Part shown: piece after piece, positions 53,445 to 62,353 of the stretch
Layout of the letters: each line of letters starts with the position of its first letter
Numbering within the stretch: position 1 is the stretch's first letter
Assembly: GCF_019443105.1 (NCBI RefSeq)
Contig: NZ_JAHZIJ010000001.1
Span: forward strand, 62,001-126,000
Direction of reading: 5' to 3'
DNA length: 64,000 nucleotides
Origin: Paenibacillus oenotherae
GTDB lineage: Bacteria > Bacillota > Bacilli > Paenibacillales > Paenibacillaceae
Notes under the pieces: model-generated
Seen by the model: the letters and a program-made list of their open reading frames with translations, nothing else
What the model was told of the DNA's origin: nothing
Database searches by the model: none
Made by a program: the position numbers and the translations under genes

Positions 53445-55037
53445 TTACGAGACCGCTTCCTGCCGTTCCGGTGCATCGATTGGCTCACCTTTAATATACC
53501 AGGTTTGGGTTTCGGTAACACGAACATGTACGAATTGGCCGATCCACTCCTGCGGTCCTTCCAGATGAACAAGCTTATTGGTGCGGGTCCGGCCCGACAA
53601 TACATTCGGATTATTCTTGCTCTGACCCTCTACAAGCACTTCAAACACTTGGCCTGTCAGCTTCTCATGCGCTTCCTTGCTAAGCTCGGCTATGAGCGCA
53701 TTCAAGCGCTGCAGCCGTTTCTTCTTGATGTCTTCAGGAACATTATCATCCATCTCGGCAGCCGGCGTACCCGCACGGGGCGAATAGATATAGGTATAAG
53801 CAGAATGGAAGCCGACTTCTCTCATCAATGACAGCGTATCCTCGAACTGCTCCTCCGTTTCCCCTGGAAAACCGACGATAACGTCAGTGGTCAACACAGC
53901 ATCCGGGATCGCTCGCCTGATTCTGCCCACAAGCTCAAGGAACATCTCCCGCGAATATTTGCGGCTCATCCGTTTCAGCACTTCCGTGCTGCCTGATTGT
54001 ACCGGCAGGTGGATATGCTCAACAAGATTGCCTCTCTTCGCCAGCACCTCAATCAGATGGTCGTCGAAATCACGCGGGTGACTGGTCGTAAACCGGATAC
54101 GGGGAATATCGATCTTCGACATATCATGCATCAGATCGCCGAAGCGGTATTCGATATCCTCAAAATCCTTGCCGTATGCGTTGACATTCTGGCCAAGCAA
54201 TGTAATCTCCTTGAAGCCCTGCCGGGCCAGATCACGCACCTCGCTTATAACATCCTCAGGCCGGCGGCTCCGCTCCTTGCCCCTTGTATAAGGGACGATG
54301 CAATACGTGCAGAACTTGTCACAGCCATACATAATGTTGACCCATGCCCGCATGCCTTCCCTTTTCTTAGGCAGGTTCTCAATGATATCGCCTTCCTTCG
54401 ACCATACCTCGACAACCATTTCTTTGCCGAACATGGCATCCTGAAGCAAATGCGGCAAACGATGAATATTATGCGTCCCGAATATAAGATCAACGAAGGA
54501 ATGCTTCTGCATAATGCGCCCGACAACCGACTCTTCCTGCGACATGCAGCCGCAAACGCCAAGAATCAGTTCAGGCTTCTCCAGCTTGAGATGCTTCAGA
54601 TGGCCCAATTCACCGAACACCTTGTCCTCCGCATTCTCCCGAACTGCGCAAGTGTTGAGCAGAATAACATCGGCTATATCGCGATCCTCTGTCGCCGTAT
54701 AACCCATTGCCTCGAACATGCCCCTCATAACTTCCGTATCATGCTCATTCATCTGGCATCCGTACGTATAAATCACATAATATTTGCCCTTCCCGAAATC
54801 TCTCATTTCCTCTGGAATAGCAAAATCGTAATGAACTTGAATGTCTTCTTTTCCTCGTTGCTTTTCTTCTCTATAATTGGGTGCAGAATTTATTTGGATA
54901 TTCCGACCTTTAATGCGATATGTAGTTTTGCCCTCTTCTTGGCTTAACACTTTCGCATCTGAGAAGTCAAAGTATTTGGAGTAATCGTTCACCTTGTCGG
55001 ATTTTAAGTCCGATGGATTATTATTCCCCTTTGACAT
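53445..55037 (-). CDS. miaB: tRNA-2-methylthio-N6-dimethylallyladenosine synthase
   Basis: 530 residues from ATG 55037; an in-frame GTG at 55049 with AGAGGG close by is the alternative start. An N-terminal extension of about 70 residues precedes the MTTase domain, whose cluster ligands are in [21 protein letters not shown] and [10 protein letters not shown]. The radical SAM motif [15 protein letters not shown] follows, then [22 protein letters not shown] and a C-terminal TRAM domain ([12 protein letters not shown] to HVRVTETQ). It adds the methylthio group to i6A37 of tRNAs, using SAM and two 4Fe-4S clusters. Operon with ricA, 59 nt apart. Confidence 0.97.
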   Translation of the reverse strand: MSKGNNNPSDLKSDKVNDYSKYFDFSDAKVLSQEEGKTTYRIKGRNIQINSAPNYREEKQRGKEDIQVHYDFAIPEEMRDFGKGKYYVIYTYGCQMNEHDTEVMRGMFEAMGYTATEDRDIADVILLNTCAVRENAEDKVFGELGHLKHLKLEKPELILGVCGCMSQEESVVGRIMQKHSFVDLIFGTHNIHRLPHLLQDAMFGKEMVVEVWSKEGDIIENLPKKREGMRAWVNIMYGCDKFCTYCIVPYTRGKERSRRPEDVISEVRDLARQGFKEITLLGQNVNAYGKDFEDIEYRFGDLMHDMSKIDIPRIRFTTSHPRDFDDHLIEVLAKRGNLVEHIHLPVQSGSTEVLKRMSRKYSREMFLELVGRIRRAIPDAVLTTDVIVGFPGETEEQFEDTLSLMREVGFHSAYTYIYSPRAGTPAAEMDDNVPEDIKKKRLQRLNALIAELSKEAHEKLTGQVFEVLVEGQSKNNPNVLSGRTRTNKLVHLEGPQEWIGQFVHVRVTETQTWYIKGEPIDAPERQEAVS

Positions 55038-55121
55038 GTCTAATATCACTTCCCTCTATACTAAAATGAAGCTCCCTATTGTTTTTAACCTAATATAAAA
55101 TTATAGCACAAATGGCACCAC

Positions 55122-55418
55122 TTAATCCATCTGAGCACTCATCTCCAACATGTTACAGGTTGAAGGAATTTCACCTTTAGAATAGTAACGAATTGCTTTT
55201 CCTTTTTCCTTGGCATATTCAATCTCTCTTTTAGTGCTGCTTCCAATGTAACCATTCCTATCAATCACGAATATTTCATCCGAAATATCAATTTTTCTAA
55301 AATGCAGATCTCCAAGTAATTCAGCTTGTTTCTCAGTTATTTCAAACCCTTCACTCTGCTCATAACTAATATTTTCCAAACAAAGAAATGACCGACAAGA
55401 TTTTAGCTTATCAGTCAT
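55122..55418 (-). CDS. Small unknown protein, possibly a truncated deoxyribosyltransferase-like gene
   Basis: 98 residues, ATG 55418. Residues 47-80 (DEIFVIDRNGYIGSSTKREIEYAKEKGKAIRYYS) resemble the C-terminal half of small SLOG/nucleoside 2-deoxyribosyltransferase-like proteins (DUF4406 type). The N-terminal half of that family, with its GSxRF-like motif, is missing; an in-frame TAA lies only 9 nt before the ATG, and no ribosome site is visible. The segment is clearly more AT-rich than neighbouring genes. It may be a decayed remnant rather than a working gene. Family link is inference. Confidence 0.45.
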   Translation of the reverse strand: MTDKLKSCRSFLCLENISYEQSEGFEITEKQAELLGDLHFRKIDISDEIFVIDRNGYIGSSTKREIEYAKEKGKAIRYYSKGEIPSTCNMLEMSAQMD

Positions 55419-55507
55419 TTTATTGTTTTATCAACTATGCGGGCCATGATTCATTAGCGTCAAATGGCAAATCAAGTTCATAATGATGAAGATGTTGACG
55501 CAAGCGT

Positions 55508-56305
55508 TCAAATTGAAGTTCTAGCGGAGCCTGATTCAGATTCTTTCGCAAGCTTGTAAATCTCTTCCTGCATATATTGGACGAATAATGCAAGGTACTG
55601 ACTCTTATACAAAGCCGTGGGCACCGTGGCTTCGCTATACTCATCCAGGCTATGCTGCACGAGCTCTCGGAATTCAGTTGGAAGGTTATTCAACCCCCAC
55701 TCACCGCCCTCCCGTTTCGAAGCGATGCCGCCCTCTCTAAGATAGAACAGCACTCTGCATAGATTTAAAGTATAGTACATGGCTGAATTCTGGATATGTT
55801 GGGCCGCATCCTCAATATCATACAGAATCGCCTTCAGATACAACTGCCGGTCAACAGGCGGAATGACCTCCCTCAGCGGCTTGCCGAACAACCGGATACC
55901 CCGGTGATAAGCAATGACAAGCTGTGCAGCCAGATCCGGGTCATTAACGCCCCCGCAGACATAATGCTCATCCTTCTCATATTTCTCCCTATGAAAGTCG
56001 GAATAATGGAATTCAATCGGGGTGGGATAACAGAGGTTTTGCAAGTTCTCGTCGAGAACAATGGTTAATTCTACCCCTCTCGTATTAGCCATCCCAGCAT
56101 GAATGGCAAGAAGCCCTTTTGCTATTGCCTTGCAATGGTCCTGTGTGAGCCGCGTATCGATAACAACTAACAGATCAATATCACTTTTATAAGGATTGAA
56201 GCAGCCCATCGCCAAAGAACCATGAACATATATACCGACCAGCTTATCGCTCATTTCTCTCTTGAACAACGCAATGATGCTGTTTAATACATCCTGAACT
56301 TCCAT
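55508..56305 (-). CDS. Aminoglycoside nucleotidyltransferase-like protein (ANT(9)/ANT(3'')-type, DUF4111)
   Basis: 265 residues from ATG 56305 (GGAGGAAG 5-6 nt upstream); the open frame to 56380 overlaps the next gene and has no ribosome site. Nucleotidyltransferase fold motif HGSLAMGCFNPYKSDIDLL with Gly29-Ser30 and metal-binding Asp42/Asp44, a third Asp/Glu near GVELTIVLDEN, and the C-terminal helical DUF4111 domain (LTLAR-like YYTLNLCRVLFYLREG, SKREGGEWGL). These enzymes adenylylate spectinomycin or streptomycin; many chromosomal homologues are uncharacterised. Whether it gives resistance cannot be told from sequence. Sits in an AT-richer patch between miaB and pduL. Confidence 0.85.
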   Translation of the reverse strand: MEVQDVLNSIIALFKREMSDKLVGIYVHGSLAMGCFNPYKSDIDLLVVIDTRLTQDHCKAIAKGLLAIHAGMANTRGVELTIVLDENLQNLCYPTPIEFHYSDFHREKYEKDEHYVCGGVNDPDLAAQLVIAYHRGIRLFGKPLREVIPPVDRQLYLKAILYDIEDAAQHIQNSAMYYTLNLCRVLFYLREGGIASKREGGEWGLNNLPTEFRELVQHSLDEYSEATVPTALYKSQYLALFVQYMQEEIYKLAKESESGSARTSI

Positions 56306-56358
56306 CGAAACTTCCTCCGTATTGCTGATACCATATCTACTGATATATAGAATCAGCA

Positions 56359-57309
56359 TTAATCCCCATTCAGAATCCATTCCATCGCAGCGGGGAAGCG
56401 CTCTCTCCAGTCAGGCTCGATATGCTTGCCATCCTGATCAATGATCAGCTTTTTTCTATCTTTGGATACACCTTTTTCCTCCAGCAGTTGAAGCATGCTC
56501 TCGTTATCACGTACAACATTTACGAACTGCTCCTCTTCCTTGGCCCCAATATCGAGATAGAACCGTGAGGCAGCCAAGCGATCAGAAGACAAGCTGTTCA
56601 CATGCACGAAGAATGCTCCTCTGCCTATTTCGTATACAGTGGAAAATGCCATAATATTACCGAATACATCGGGTCTCTCCAATCCAGCAAAGAGGGAAAT
56701 GTAACCACCCAGCGAGCTTCCGGAGATGTAGGTATGGCCTGGATCTGATTGGGTTCTGTAATGCTTGTCTATGTATGGCTTAAGCTCGTTAGCCAAAAAT
56801 TCAACATACTTTCCGCCGTTATTGAAAGGAGTATATTCATCGAGCCTGCTGTCTCCGCCATTATCGATCCCGACAACAATCATGTGATAATCCGGATTCT
56901 TCGCAGCTAACCGCTCCATCGTCTCATCAATACCCCACTCCCCCGAGAAAGAGGTACTGTCATCAAACAAGTTCTGCCCATCATGCATGTAGAGAACAGG
57001 ATAGTTGGCATTGCTTTCATTATAATTCGGCGGCAAATACACCCAGATCCTTCGCAATGTGTTGAGAGACAGCATGGGGAATTCCTCTGCGATCGTGACA
57101 TTGCCGACAATCGTATGCTTTGCGTCTGATGGCAGCACTTTTCTCCAATCCTTAAAGGATATTTCATCTACCACAGGAGCAGCGCTCACCTGCTTCGAAC
57201 TATTCTCCTTCTTAATACTGGCCTCACTCTCCTGCATGCAGCCTGCAGTAATGGCAGCCAGCAGCACCCATATAAGAGTAAAACGAAACTTGCTCTTCAA
57301 AACTTTCAC
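56359..57309 (-). CDS. Lipoprotein alpha/beta-hydrolase of the esterase D / enterochelin esterase type
   Basis: 316 residues from GTG 57309 (AAGGAG 9 nt upstream). Lipobox ITAGC with lipidated Cys24, so a cell-surface lipoprotein. Putative-esterase (PF00756) motifs: RRIWVYLPPNYNES, YPVLYMHDGQNLFDD, nucleophile elbow ISGSSLGGYISLFAG, and a likely catalytic His in DGKHIEPDWRERFP near the end. Family members hydrolyse acyl or feruloyl esters or siderophores; the substrate is unknown. It is followed 53 nt later by the nucleotidyltransferase gene. Confidence 0.88.
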   Translation of the reverse strand: MKVLKSKFRFTLIWVLLAAITAGCMQESEASIKKENSSKQVSAAPVVDEISFKDWRKVLPSDAKHTIVGNVTIAEEFPMLSLNTLRRIWVYLPPNYNESNANYPVLYMHDGQNLFDDSTSFSGEWGIDETMERLAAKNPDYHMIVVGIDNGGDSRLDEYTPFNNGGKYVEFLANELKPYIDKHYRTQSDPGHTYISGSSLGGYISLFAGLERPDVFGNIMAFSTVYEIGRGAFFVHVNSLSSDRLAASRFYLDIGAKEEEQFVNVVRDNESMLQLLEEKGVSKDRKKLIIDQDGKHIEPDWRERFPAAMEWILNGD

Positions 57310-57385
57310 TTAAACCCGCTCCTTGGTGACTTATCATATTTTATGGAATAAACTCAATTACATAATTATAGCAAATTGCTCAAAT

Positions 57386-57425
57386 AAAAAGAAGAGACAT
57401 CGAAGCAGCTGCTCCATGTCTCTTC
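57386..57425 (-). terminator. Terminator of pduL
   Basis: GAAGAGACAT pairs perfectly with ATGTCTCTTC across a 15-nt partly paired loop; TTTTT follows on the minus strand. It begins 14 nt after the pduL stop. Confidence 0.9.
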
Positions 57426-57438
57426 CCTCTTTGTTCTG

Positions 57439-58008
57439 TTAACCGATAATTTCTGCTGTATCGCCTGTTGCAGCACCTGCTGCATTCGCTTCATCGGTAT
57501 CGATATGCATATCCAGTGCAAAATCAGGTGATACACGGGCAATAACGTGCTCAAGCACAACCCCGCGTTCGCCATGAAGCCGGACAGACAGCCGCTGCTT
57601 GTCCGCGATCCCCCACCGCTCGGCATCGCTCGTATGGAAGTGTATATGTCTGGCGGCCACAATGACCCCTTCCTGAATCGTCACTTCACCTGCGGGCCCT
57701 TTAATGGTGATGCCGGCTGAACCAGCAATATCCCCTGATTCTCTTACGGGAGGATTGATACCAAGGGCGAATGCATCTGTGCGGGACACCTCAAGCTGCG
57801 TGCGCCCCCGTGTCGGACCCAATATTCGAACCTTTGGAAAACCACCTTTAGGACCGATGACCGCAACTGTCTCATTCGCTGCGTATTGCCCCGGCTGCGA
57901 TAACGGCTTCATCTCAGTCAAGGCTGCTCCCTTGCCGAATAAAATCTCCACATGCTCCTGGGATAAGTGAATATGTCTGGCGGAAACGCCTACAGGTACG
58001 GTTTTCAT
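57439..58008 (-). CDS. pduL: Phosphate propanoyltransferase
   Basis: 189 residues, ATG 58008. PduL motifs: VPVGVSARHIHLSQEHVEILFG with zinc-binding His pair, and VIVAARHIHFHTSDAERWGI with the second zinc-binding His set. GPTRGRTQLEVSRTDAFALG lies between. Interconverts acyl-CoA (propionyl- or acetyl-CoA) and acyl phosphate. No microcompartment shell gene is visible and the short N-terminal encapsulation peptide of shell-associated forms is absent, so this is a cytosolic phosphotransacylase. Located after korAB but behind a terminator. Confidence 0.95.
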   Translation of the reverse strand: MKTVPVGVSARHIHLSQEHVEILFGKGAALTEMKPLSQPGQYAANETVAVIGPKGGFPKVRILGPTRGRTQLEVSRTDAFALGINPPVRESGDIAGSAGITIKGPAGEVTIQEGVIVAARHIHFHTSDAERWGIADKQRLSVRLHGERGVVLEHVIARVSPDFALDMHIDTDEANAAGAATGDTAEIIG

Positions 58009-58064
58009 CAGTTCATCGTCCTCTCGTGCGAATGGATTTAGTCGTCCCTTAGTACAGGAGTGTT

Positions 58065-58094
58065 AAAAGGCATACAGTCCGGAGACCGTATGCC
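58065..58094 (-). terminator. Terminator of the korAB operon
   Basis: GGCATAC plus GTC pair with GAC plus GTATGCC; TTTT follows on the minus strand. Lies 24 nt after the korB stop. Confidence 0.85.
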
Positions 58095-58118
58095 TTGAGA
58101 TCCTAGACAAGGATACTA

Positions 58119-58985
58119 TTATTTGAATTCAGCTACCAGCTTGTCGAAGTGCTCAGGAGACAACGTAAGATCTTGGTTGGCAAGACCCTTCTCTTGGAAG
58201 CCGACAACGAGATCCTCGTACGATTTGCGTTCTTTGTTCTGGTAGATAAGGCCTGTCAGCATACCGTTCGTTTCCATGATCTTGTTCATTGCCGCAATCC
58301 GGTTCGTAGGATCGTAATCAGGGAATTGCTCCAGATTAACGATGTTCTCCTTGAACCAGTCGTACGTGTTCACTTTGTTGAATGTAACGCACGGGCTGAA
58401 TACGTTGATAAGCGAGAAGCCTTTATGCTTCAAGCCTTCTTCGATCAACAATGTCAATTGCTTCAAATCCGTGGAGAAGGATTGTGCAACGAAAGTTGCG
58501 CCAGCAGACATTGCGATCTCGAGCGGGGAAAGCGTAGACTCGATCGAACCTTCCGGCGTCGATTTGGTCTTGAAGCCTTCCGCACTGCGCGGTGATGTTT
58601 GACCTTTAGTCAAGCCATAGATCTGGTTATCCATAACGATATAAGTAATATCCAGGTTGCGGCGAATCGCATGAACAGTATGACCCATACCGATTGCGAA
58701 GCCATCGCCATCGCCACCGGAGGCAATAACCGTCAGCTCGCGGTTGGCAAGCTTCACGCCTTGAGCGATTGGCAGAGCGCGGCCATGAATACCGTGCAGG
58801 CCGTAAGCATTGATATAACCGGAGATCCGGCCGGAACAGCCGATACCGGAGATGACTGCTAGACTTTCCGGTTCAAGACCTACGTTAGCCGCTGCGCGTT
58901 GAATCGCTGCTTGAACGGAGAAGTCTCCACAGCCTGGGCACCAGTTAGGTTTAACGTTATTACGAAACTCTTTAAATGTTGCCAT
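58119..58985 (-). CDS. korB: 2-oxoacid:ferredoxin oxidoreductase beta subunit
   Basis: 288 residues; ATG 58985 is one base after the korA stop, and AAGGAG lies in the end of korA. Iron-sulfur ligand region NWCPGCGDFSVQ near 14-25, a GCSGRISGY, TPP/Mg motif ASGGDGDGFAIGMGH with VMDNQIYGLTKGQTSP. With KorA it oxidatively decarboxylates a 2-oxoacid, probably 2-oxoglutarate, to acyl-CoA with reduction of ferredoxin. The two-subunit form is typical of aerobic Bacillota; pyruvate is a possible alternative substrate. Confidence 0.94.
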   Translation of the reverse strand: MATFKEFRNNVKPNWCPGCGDFSVQAAIQRAAANVGLEPESLAVISGIGCSGRISGYINAYGLHGIHGRALPIAQGVKLANRELTVIASGGDGDGFAIGMGHTVHAIRRNLDITYIVMDNQIYGLTKGQTSPRSAEGFKTKSTPEGSIESTLSPLEIAMSAGATFVAQSFSTDLKQLTLLIEEGLKHKGFSLINVFSPCVTFNKVNTYDWFKENIVNLEQFPDYDPTNRIAAMNKIMETNGMLTGLIYQNKERKSYEDLVVGFQEKGLANQDLTLSPEHFDKLVAEFK

Positions 58986-58986
58986 C

Positions 58987-60720
58987 TTAGCTCAACTCCT
59001 TGCAAGCTTTATAGACATCGGAAGGCAGGAACGGATTACCGTCATATTTCAATACGCTGCTGATTTTCTCAGCTTGGCCCACATGCAGTTTCACTTGCGC
59101 TGCCAGTTGAGCAGTAGCGTTGTTCTCCAGAATAACCACTTTCTTCGCGTTGTCCATGTAAGACTTCACAAGATCAGTCGGGAACGGATGAATTTGACGA
59201 ATTGTAATGTGGTTCGTTTTCAGTCCATCCTTCTCAAGACGAGTTCTTGCTTCGTCAATCGTTCCTCCGGTTGAGCCCATGCCGATGACCAGAATATCGG
59301 CCGACTCATGAGGAGCGTCAACACGGACAGCATCACGGATGTACATGCCGTTCAGCTTCGTAAGACGTTTGTCCATCATCTTCTGACGGTTAACGGAGTT
59401 CTCCGAAGGACGGCCGGTTTCGTCATGCTCAACGCCTGTTACGTGGTGAAGACCGCCTTTATCACCTGGGATTACACGGGGTGATACACCGTCTTCAGTT
59501 AGCTCATAACGTTTGAACAGCTGATGGGTTTCAAGCTCTGGCAGCTCACGAACGAGCTTGCCGCGATTGATTGCAATCTCGTCCAGCACAAGCGCTTCAC
59601 AGGATTGCTTGCCAAGCGAGAGCTGAAGATCCGTCATAATAATAACAGGCACCTGATATTGCTCAGCCAGGTTGAAAGCTTCAATCGTGTCATAGAAGCA
59701 GTCTTCGATGGAAGCCGGCGCAATGACAATCTTAGGAATCTCGCCATGCGTGCCGTATACCATTGCATTAAGGTCAGACTGCTCTTGCTTCGTCGGCAAG
59801 CCTGTTGAAGGGCCTCCACGCTGCGTATTGACGATAACAAGCGGCGTTTCCGTCATTCCCGCAAGGCCGATTGCTTCCATCATCAGCGCAAGACCAGGAC
59901 CGGCGGATGCCGTCATCGTCCGGACGCCGGCATAGTTAGCGCCGATTGCCATCGTTACAGCAGCAATCTCGTCCTCTGTTTGTACGACCGTACCACCAAG
60001 CGGCGGCAGCTTCTTGATCAAATATTCCATAATCTCGGATGCAGGTGTGATCGGATAGGCTGACATTAGACGACATCCGCCCGCTACCGCACCGAGTCCA
60101 ATTCCTTCGTTACCGATCATGAACAGCTTCTGCTTGCCATCAGCAGGATCCAGCTGGAATTCTTCGATCGGACCGCCAGCAAGCTCAAGCACGAAATCCG
60201 CGCCGCGCTTAACCGCTTCAACGTTCTTCTCTACGATTGCAGCGCCCTTGCGTCCGAACTCTTCTTCTACCGCTTTGTTGAACACGTCCAGCGGAAGACC
60301 CAGAAGCGCCCATGACGCGCCTGATGCTACCATGTTCTTCATCAGCGAGGTTCCAAGATCTTCAGCGATGGAAGTGATTGGTACCGGGAAGAGCCGTGCA
60401 TTGATCCCTTCAGGCAGTACAGGATTGAATTTTGCGTCTGCTACGACAACTCCGCCAGCGCGAAGCTCGTGTGCATTAAGATCGATGCTTTCCTGGTCGA
60501 ATGCAACCAGAATGTCCAGATCGTCGGATATTGCACGAATCGGATGTGTGCTGATTCGAATTTTGTTATTAGTGTGGCCACCTTTGATACGGGATGAGAA
60601 ATGACGATATCCGTACAAATAATAGCCAAGCCGGTTGAGCGCTGTAGAGAAAATACGGTCCGTACTTTCTACGCCTTCCCCTTGTTGACCCCCGATCTTC
60701 CAAGACAATTGACTGATCAA
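58987..60720 (-). CDS. korA: 2-oxoacid:ferredoxin oxidoreductase alpha subunit (fused gamma-alpha)
   Basis: 577 residues from TTG 60720, 9 nt after GAGGAG; an ATG at 60729 directly touches the ribosome site and is less likely, and homologues begin MISQLSWK. The N-terminal gamma domain (about 1-190) has KIGGQQGEGVEST and FSSRIKGGHTNNKIR. The alpha domain (about 200-577) has GNEGIGLGAVAGGCR, YPITPASEIMEYL, TASAGPGLALMMEAIGLA and NTQRGGPSTGLPTKQEQSDL, the last being CoA/TPP-contacting. First gene of the korAB operon, with a promoter candidate at 60759-60789. Confidence 0.95.
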   Translation of the reverse strand: MISQLSWKIGGQQGEGVESTDRIFSTALNRLGYYLYGYRHFSSRIKGGHTNNKIRISTHPIRAISDDLDILVAFDQESIDLNAHELRAGGVVVADAKFNPVLPEGINARLFPVPITSIAEDLGTSLMKNMVASGASWALLGLPLDVFNKAVEEEFGRKGAAIVEKNVEAVKRGADFVLELAGGPIEEFQLDPADGKQKLFMIGNEGIGLGAVAGGCRLMSAYPITPASEIMEYLIKKLPPLGGTVVQTEDEIAAVTMAIGANYAGVRTMTASAGPGLALMMEAIGLAGMTETPLVIVNTQRGGPSTGLPTKQEQSDLNAMVYGTHGEIPKIVIAPASIEDCFYDTIEAFNLAEQYQVPVIIMTDLQLSLGKQSCEALVLDEIAINRGKLVRELPELETHQLFKRYELTEDGVSPRVIPGDKGGLHHVTGVEHDETGRPSENSVNRQKMMDKRLTKLNGMYIRDAVRVDAPHESADILVIGMGSTGGTIDEARTRLEKDGLKTNHITIRQIHPFPTDLVKSYMDNAKKVVILENNATAQLAAQVKLHVGQAEKISSVLKYDGNPFLPSDVYKACKELS

Positions 60721-60758
60721 AATGTCCATCTCCTCTTTTTAGGTAAACATATCTCGAC

Positions 60759-60789
60759 ATTATACTACATAATAAATAAAAGTTTTCAA
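60759..60789 (-). promoter_or_regulatory. Probable promoter of korAB
   Basis: A perfect TATAAT (60764-60759) and a TTGAAA (60789-60784) lie on the minus strand 19 nt apart, slightly longer than the ideal 17. Downstream is a leader of about 30 nt before the korA ribosome site. Confidence 0.55.
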
Positions 60790-60903
60790 TGATCAAATAA
60801 ATTTTATGACTCCGGGTCTTAAAAAGCAAGGTATAAAAGCTATTTTTCACATAGTTCTTTTCGATTGAATCCATATCAGAAAGAGATCAAAGAATTCCCT
60901 GCT

Positions 60904-61851
60904 TTAATTCGGGAGATACGTTGTCAAAAACCGGTAAGTATTCTCAGCAAAAATAGCTTTCACCTGCTCGTCAGAATACCGTTTTACGAGACTGTCATAC
61001 AAATTATATACCTCGCCGGGATGGGACAGACCAACAACATGGTTATCAATACCGTCGAAATCGGATCCGAGCATCAGATGATTGGCGCCGCCAAGCCCGC
61101 AAATATGCTCTACATGTCGCAATACATCGTCTACGCCGGCCTTCCCGTCCGCTCTGACAAACTGCGGCACATAGGTAAGACCGATTAACCCGTCCATAGC
61201 GATTATAGCGCGGACCTGATCATCGCACAGATTGCGGGGATGGCTGCAAATCGTCTGCGTATTGGAATGCGACGCAATGAGAGGGCGCTTCGTCACGTCC
61301 GCCATATCCCAGAATGACTGCTGGGACAGGTGGGACACATCCAACAGTATACCCAATTTATTGCATTCTTCTACAAAAGAACGCCCTTTGCCTGTCAGGC
61401 CGCCCCCTCGGGGCTCCATTGCCCCATCAGCGCCCCAGTTGGCGTTATTCCACGTTAAACCTACCGCACGCAGCCCAAGCTCGAACAGAACGCGAAGAAG
61501 CGCCAAATCGCCTTGGAGGCCGTCTGCGCCCTCAAGCGAGAGCAAGGCGCCGATCTCGCCATTCTCTCTGGCAATGCGCATGTCCTCCGGCCCTCTCACA
61601 AAACGCATACCGGGCGCGGCAACTATTTTGCGGTGAAAAAGGTCAATGCTGTGCAGAATCGGCACCACCGTCTTCTCCATCCGTTCAGGGATGTAGATCG
61701 CGAACGTCTGGAGCAGCGCTCTTGCATGGCGCAGCCGCGGCAATGTTACGTCAAGCTTGTTCGTCTCATCGTCTGCGAACGACAGTTCGGGATTATCCAG
61801 CAGCTTCCACAGCACATCACAATGAAAATCAGCAGTCCGATAACCGTTCAT
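60904..61851 (-). CDS. Membrane dipeptidase (peptidase M19)
   Basis: 315 residues from ATG 61851, 9 nt after GGAGGG; an ATG at 61860 abuts that site and is rejected. Renal-dipeptidase fold with the zinc motif HCD at 10-12 (DFHCDVLWKL), bridging Glu in LSLEGADGL, ligand His in LDVSHLSQQSFWD and SHSNTQTICSHPRN, and Asp in LGSDFDGID. No signal peptide, so probably cytosolic despite the family name. It hydrolyses dipeptides, including those with D-residues. Located between korAB and spoVS. Confidence 0.93.
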   Translation of the reverse strand: MNGYRTADFHCDVLWKLLDNPELSFADDETNKLDVTLPRLRHARALLQTFAIYIPERMEKTVVPILHSIDLFHRKIVAAPGMRFVRGPEDMRIARENGEIGALLSLEGADGLQGDLALLRVLFELGLRAVGLTWNNANWGADGAMEPRGGGLTGKGRSFVEECNKLGILLDVSHLSQQSFWDMADVTKRPLIASHSNTQTICSHPRNLCDDQVRAIIAMDGLIGLTYVPQFVRADGKAGVDDVLRHVEHICGLGGANHLMLGSDFDGIDNHVVGLSHPGEVYNLYDSLVKRYSDEQVKAIFAENTYRFLTTYLPN

Positions 61852-61884
61852 GAGCAGCATCCCTCCGAATACTTTAGTGCGCGC

Positions 61885-61916
61885 AAAAAAACCTGTCTAC
61901 AAAGCCGTAAACAGGT
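61885..61916 (-). terminator. Terminator of spoVS
   Basis: ACCTGT pairs with ACAGGT around a 14-nt loop, then seven T residues on the minus strand. Begins 30 nt after the spoVS stop. Confidence 0.8.
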
Positions 61917-61945
61917 CCACTATTCTTCTTCCATCTGCACGTGTA

Positions 61946-62212
61946 CTATCTGGGCTCAACGATGAGCTTAATAGCGGTACGATCTTCTCCGTCAATGACA
62001 ATATCCGTGAAAGCAGGGATACAGATAAGGTCTACCCCGCTCGGAGCCACAAACCCACGAGCAATGGCTACAGCTTTAATCGCTTGGTTCAACGCACCAG
62101 CCCCGATTGCCTGCAATTCGGCCGCACCGCGTTCACGTAATACACCGGCCAGCGCCCCTGCAACGGAATTTGGATTAGACTTTGCTGAAACTTTTAATAC
62201 ATTTACGTCCAT
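61946..62212 (-). CDS. spoVS: Stage V sporulation protein S
   Basis: 88 residues, AGGAGG before ATG 62212. Almost the full SpoVS consensus is visible: LKVSAKSNPNSVAGALAGV, GAGALNQAIKAVAIARGFV, PSGVDLICIPAFTDI and the end TAIKLIVEPR. SpoVS is a small Alba-fold protein required for late sporulation stages in Bacillus. It lies after ymdB as in other endospore formers and has its own terminator. Confidence 0.98.
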   Translation of the reverse strand: MDVNVLKVSAKSNPNSVAGALAGVLRERGAAELQAIGAGALNQAIKAVAIARGFVAPSGVDLICIPAFTDIVIDGEDRTAIKLIVEPR

Positions 62213-62353
62213 GTAAAGTACCTCCTCGGGATTGATGGATGGATACCACTATTTAGATAGTATTCGAGAGAGGGGAGAAAATTCCTTCTTTCTGAGCAAC
62301 ACTTTACAAACTGTTCCGAATTGCGAGAATTTTCAAAGTTTCATACATGGGGT

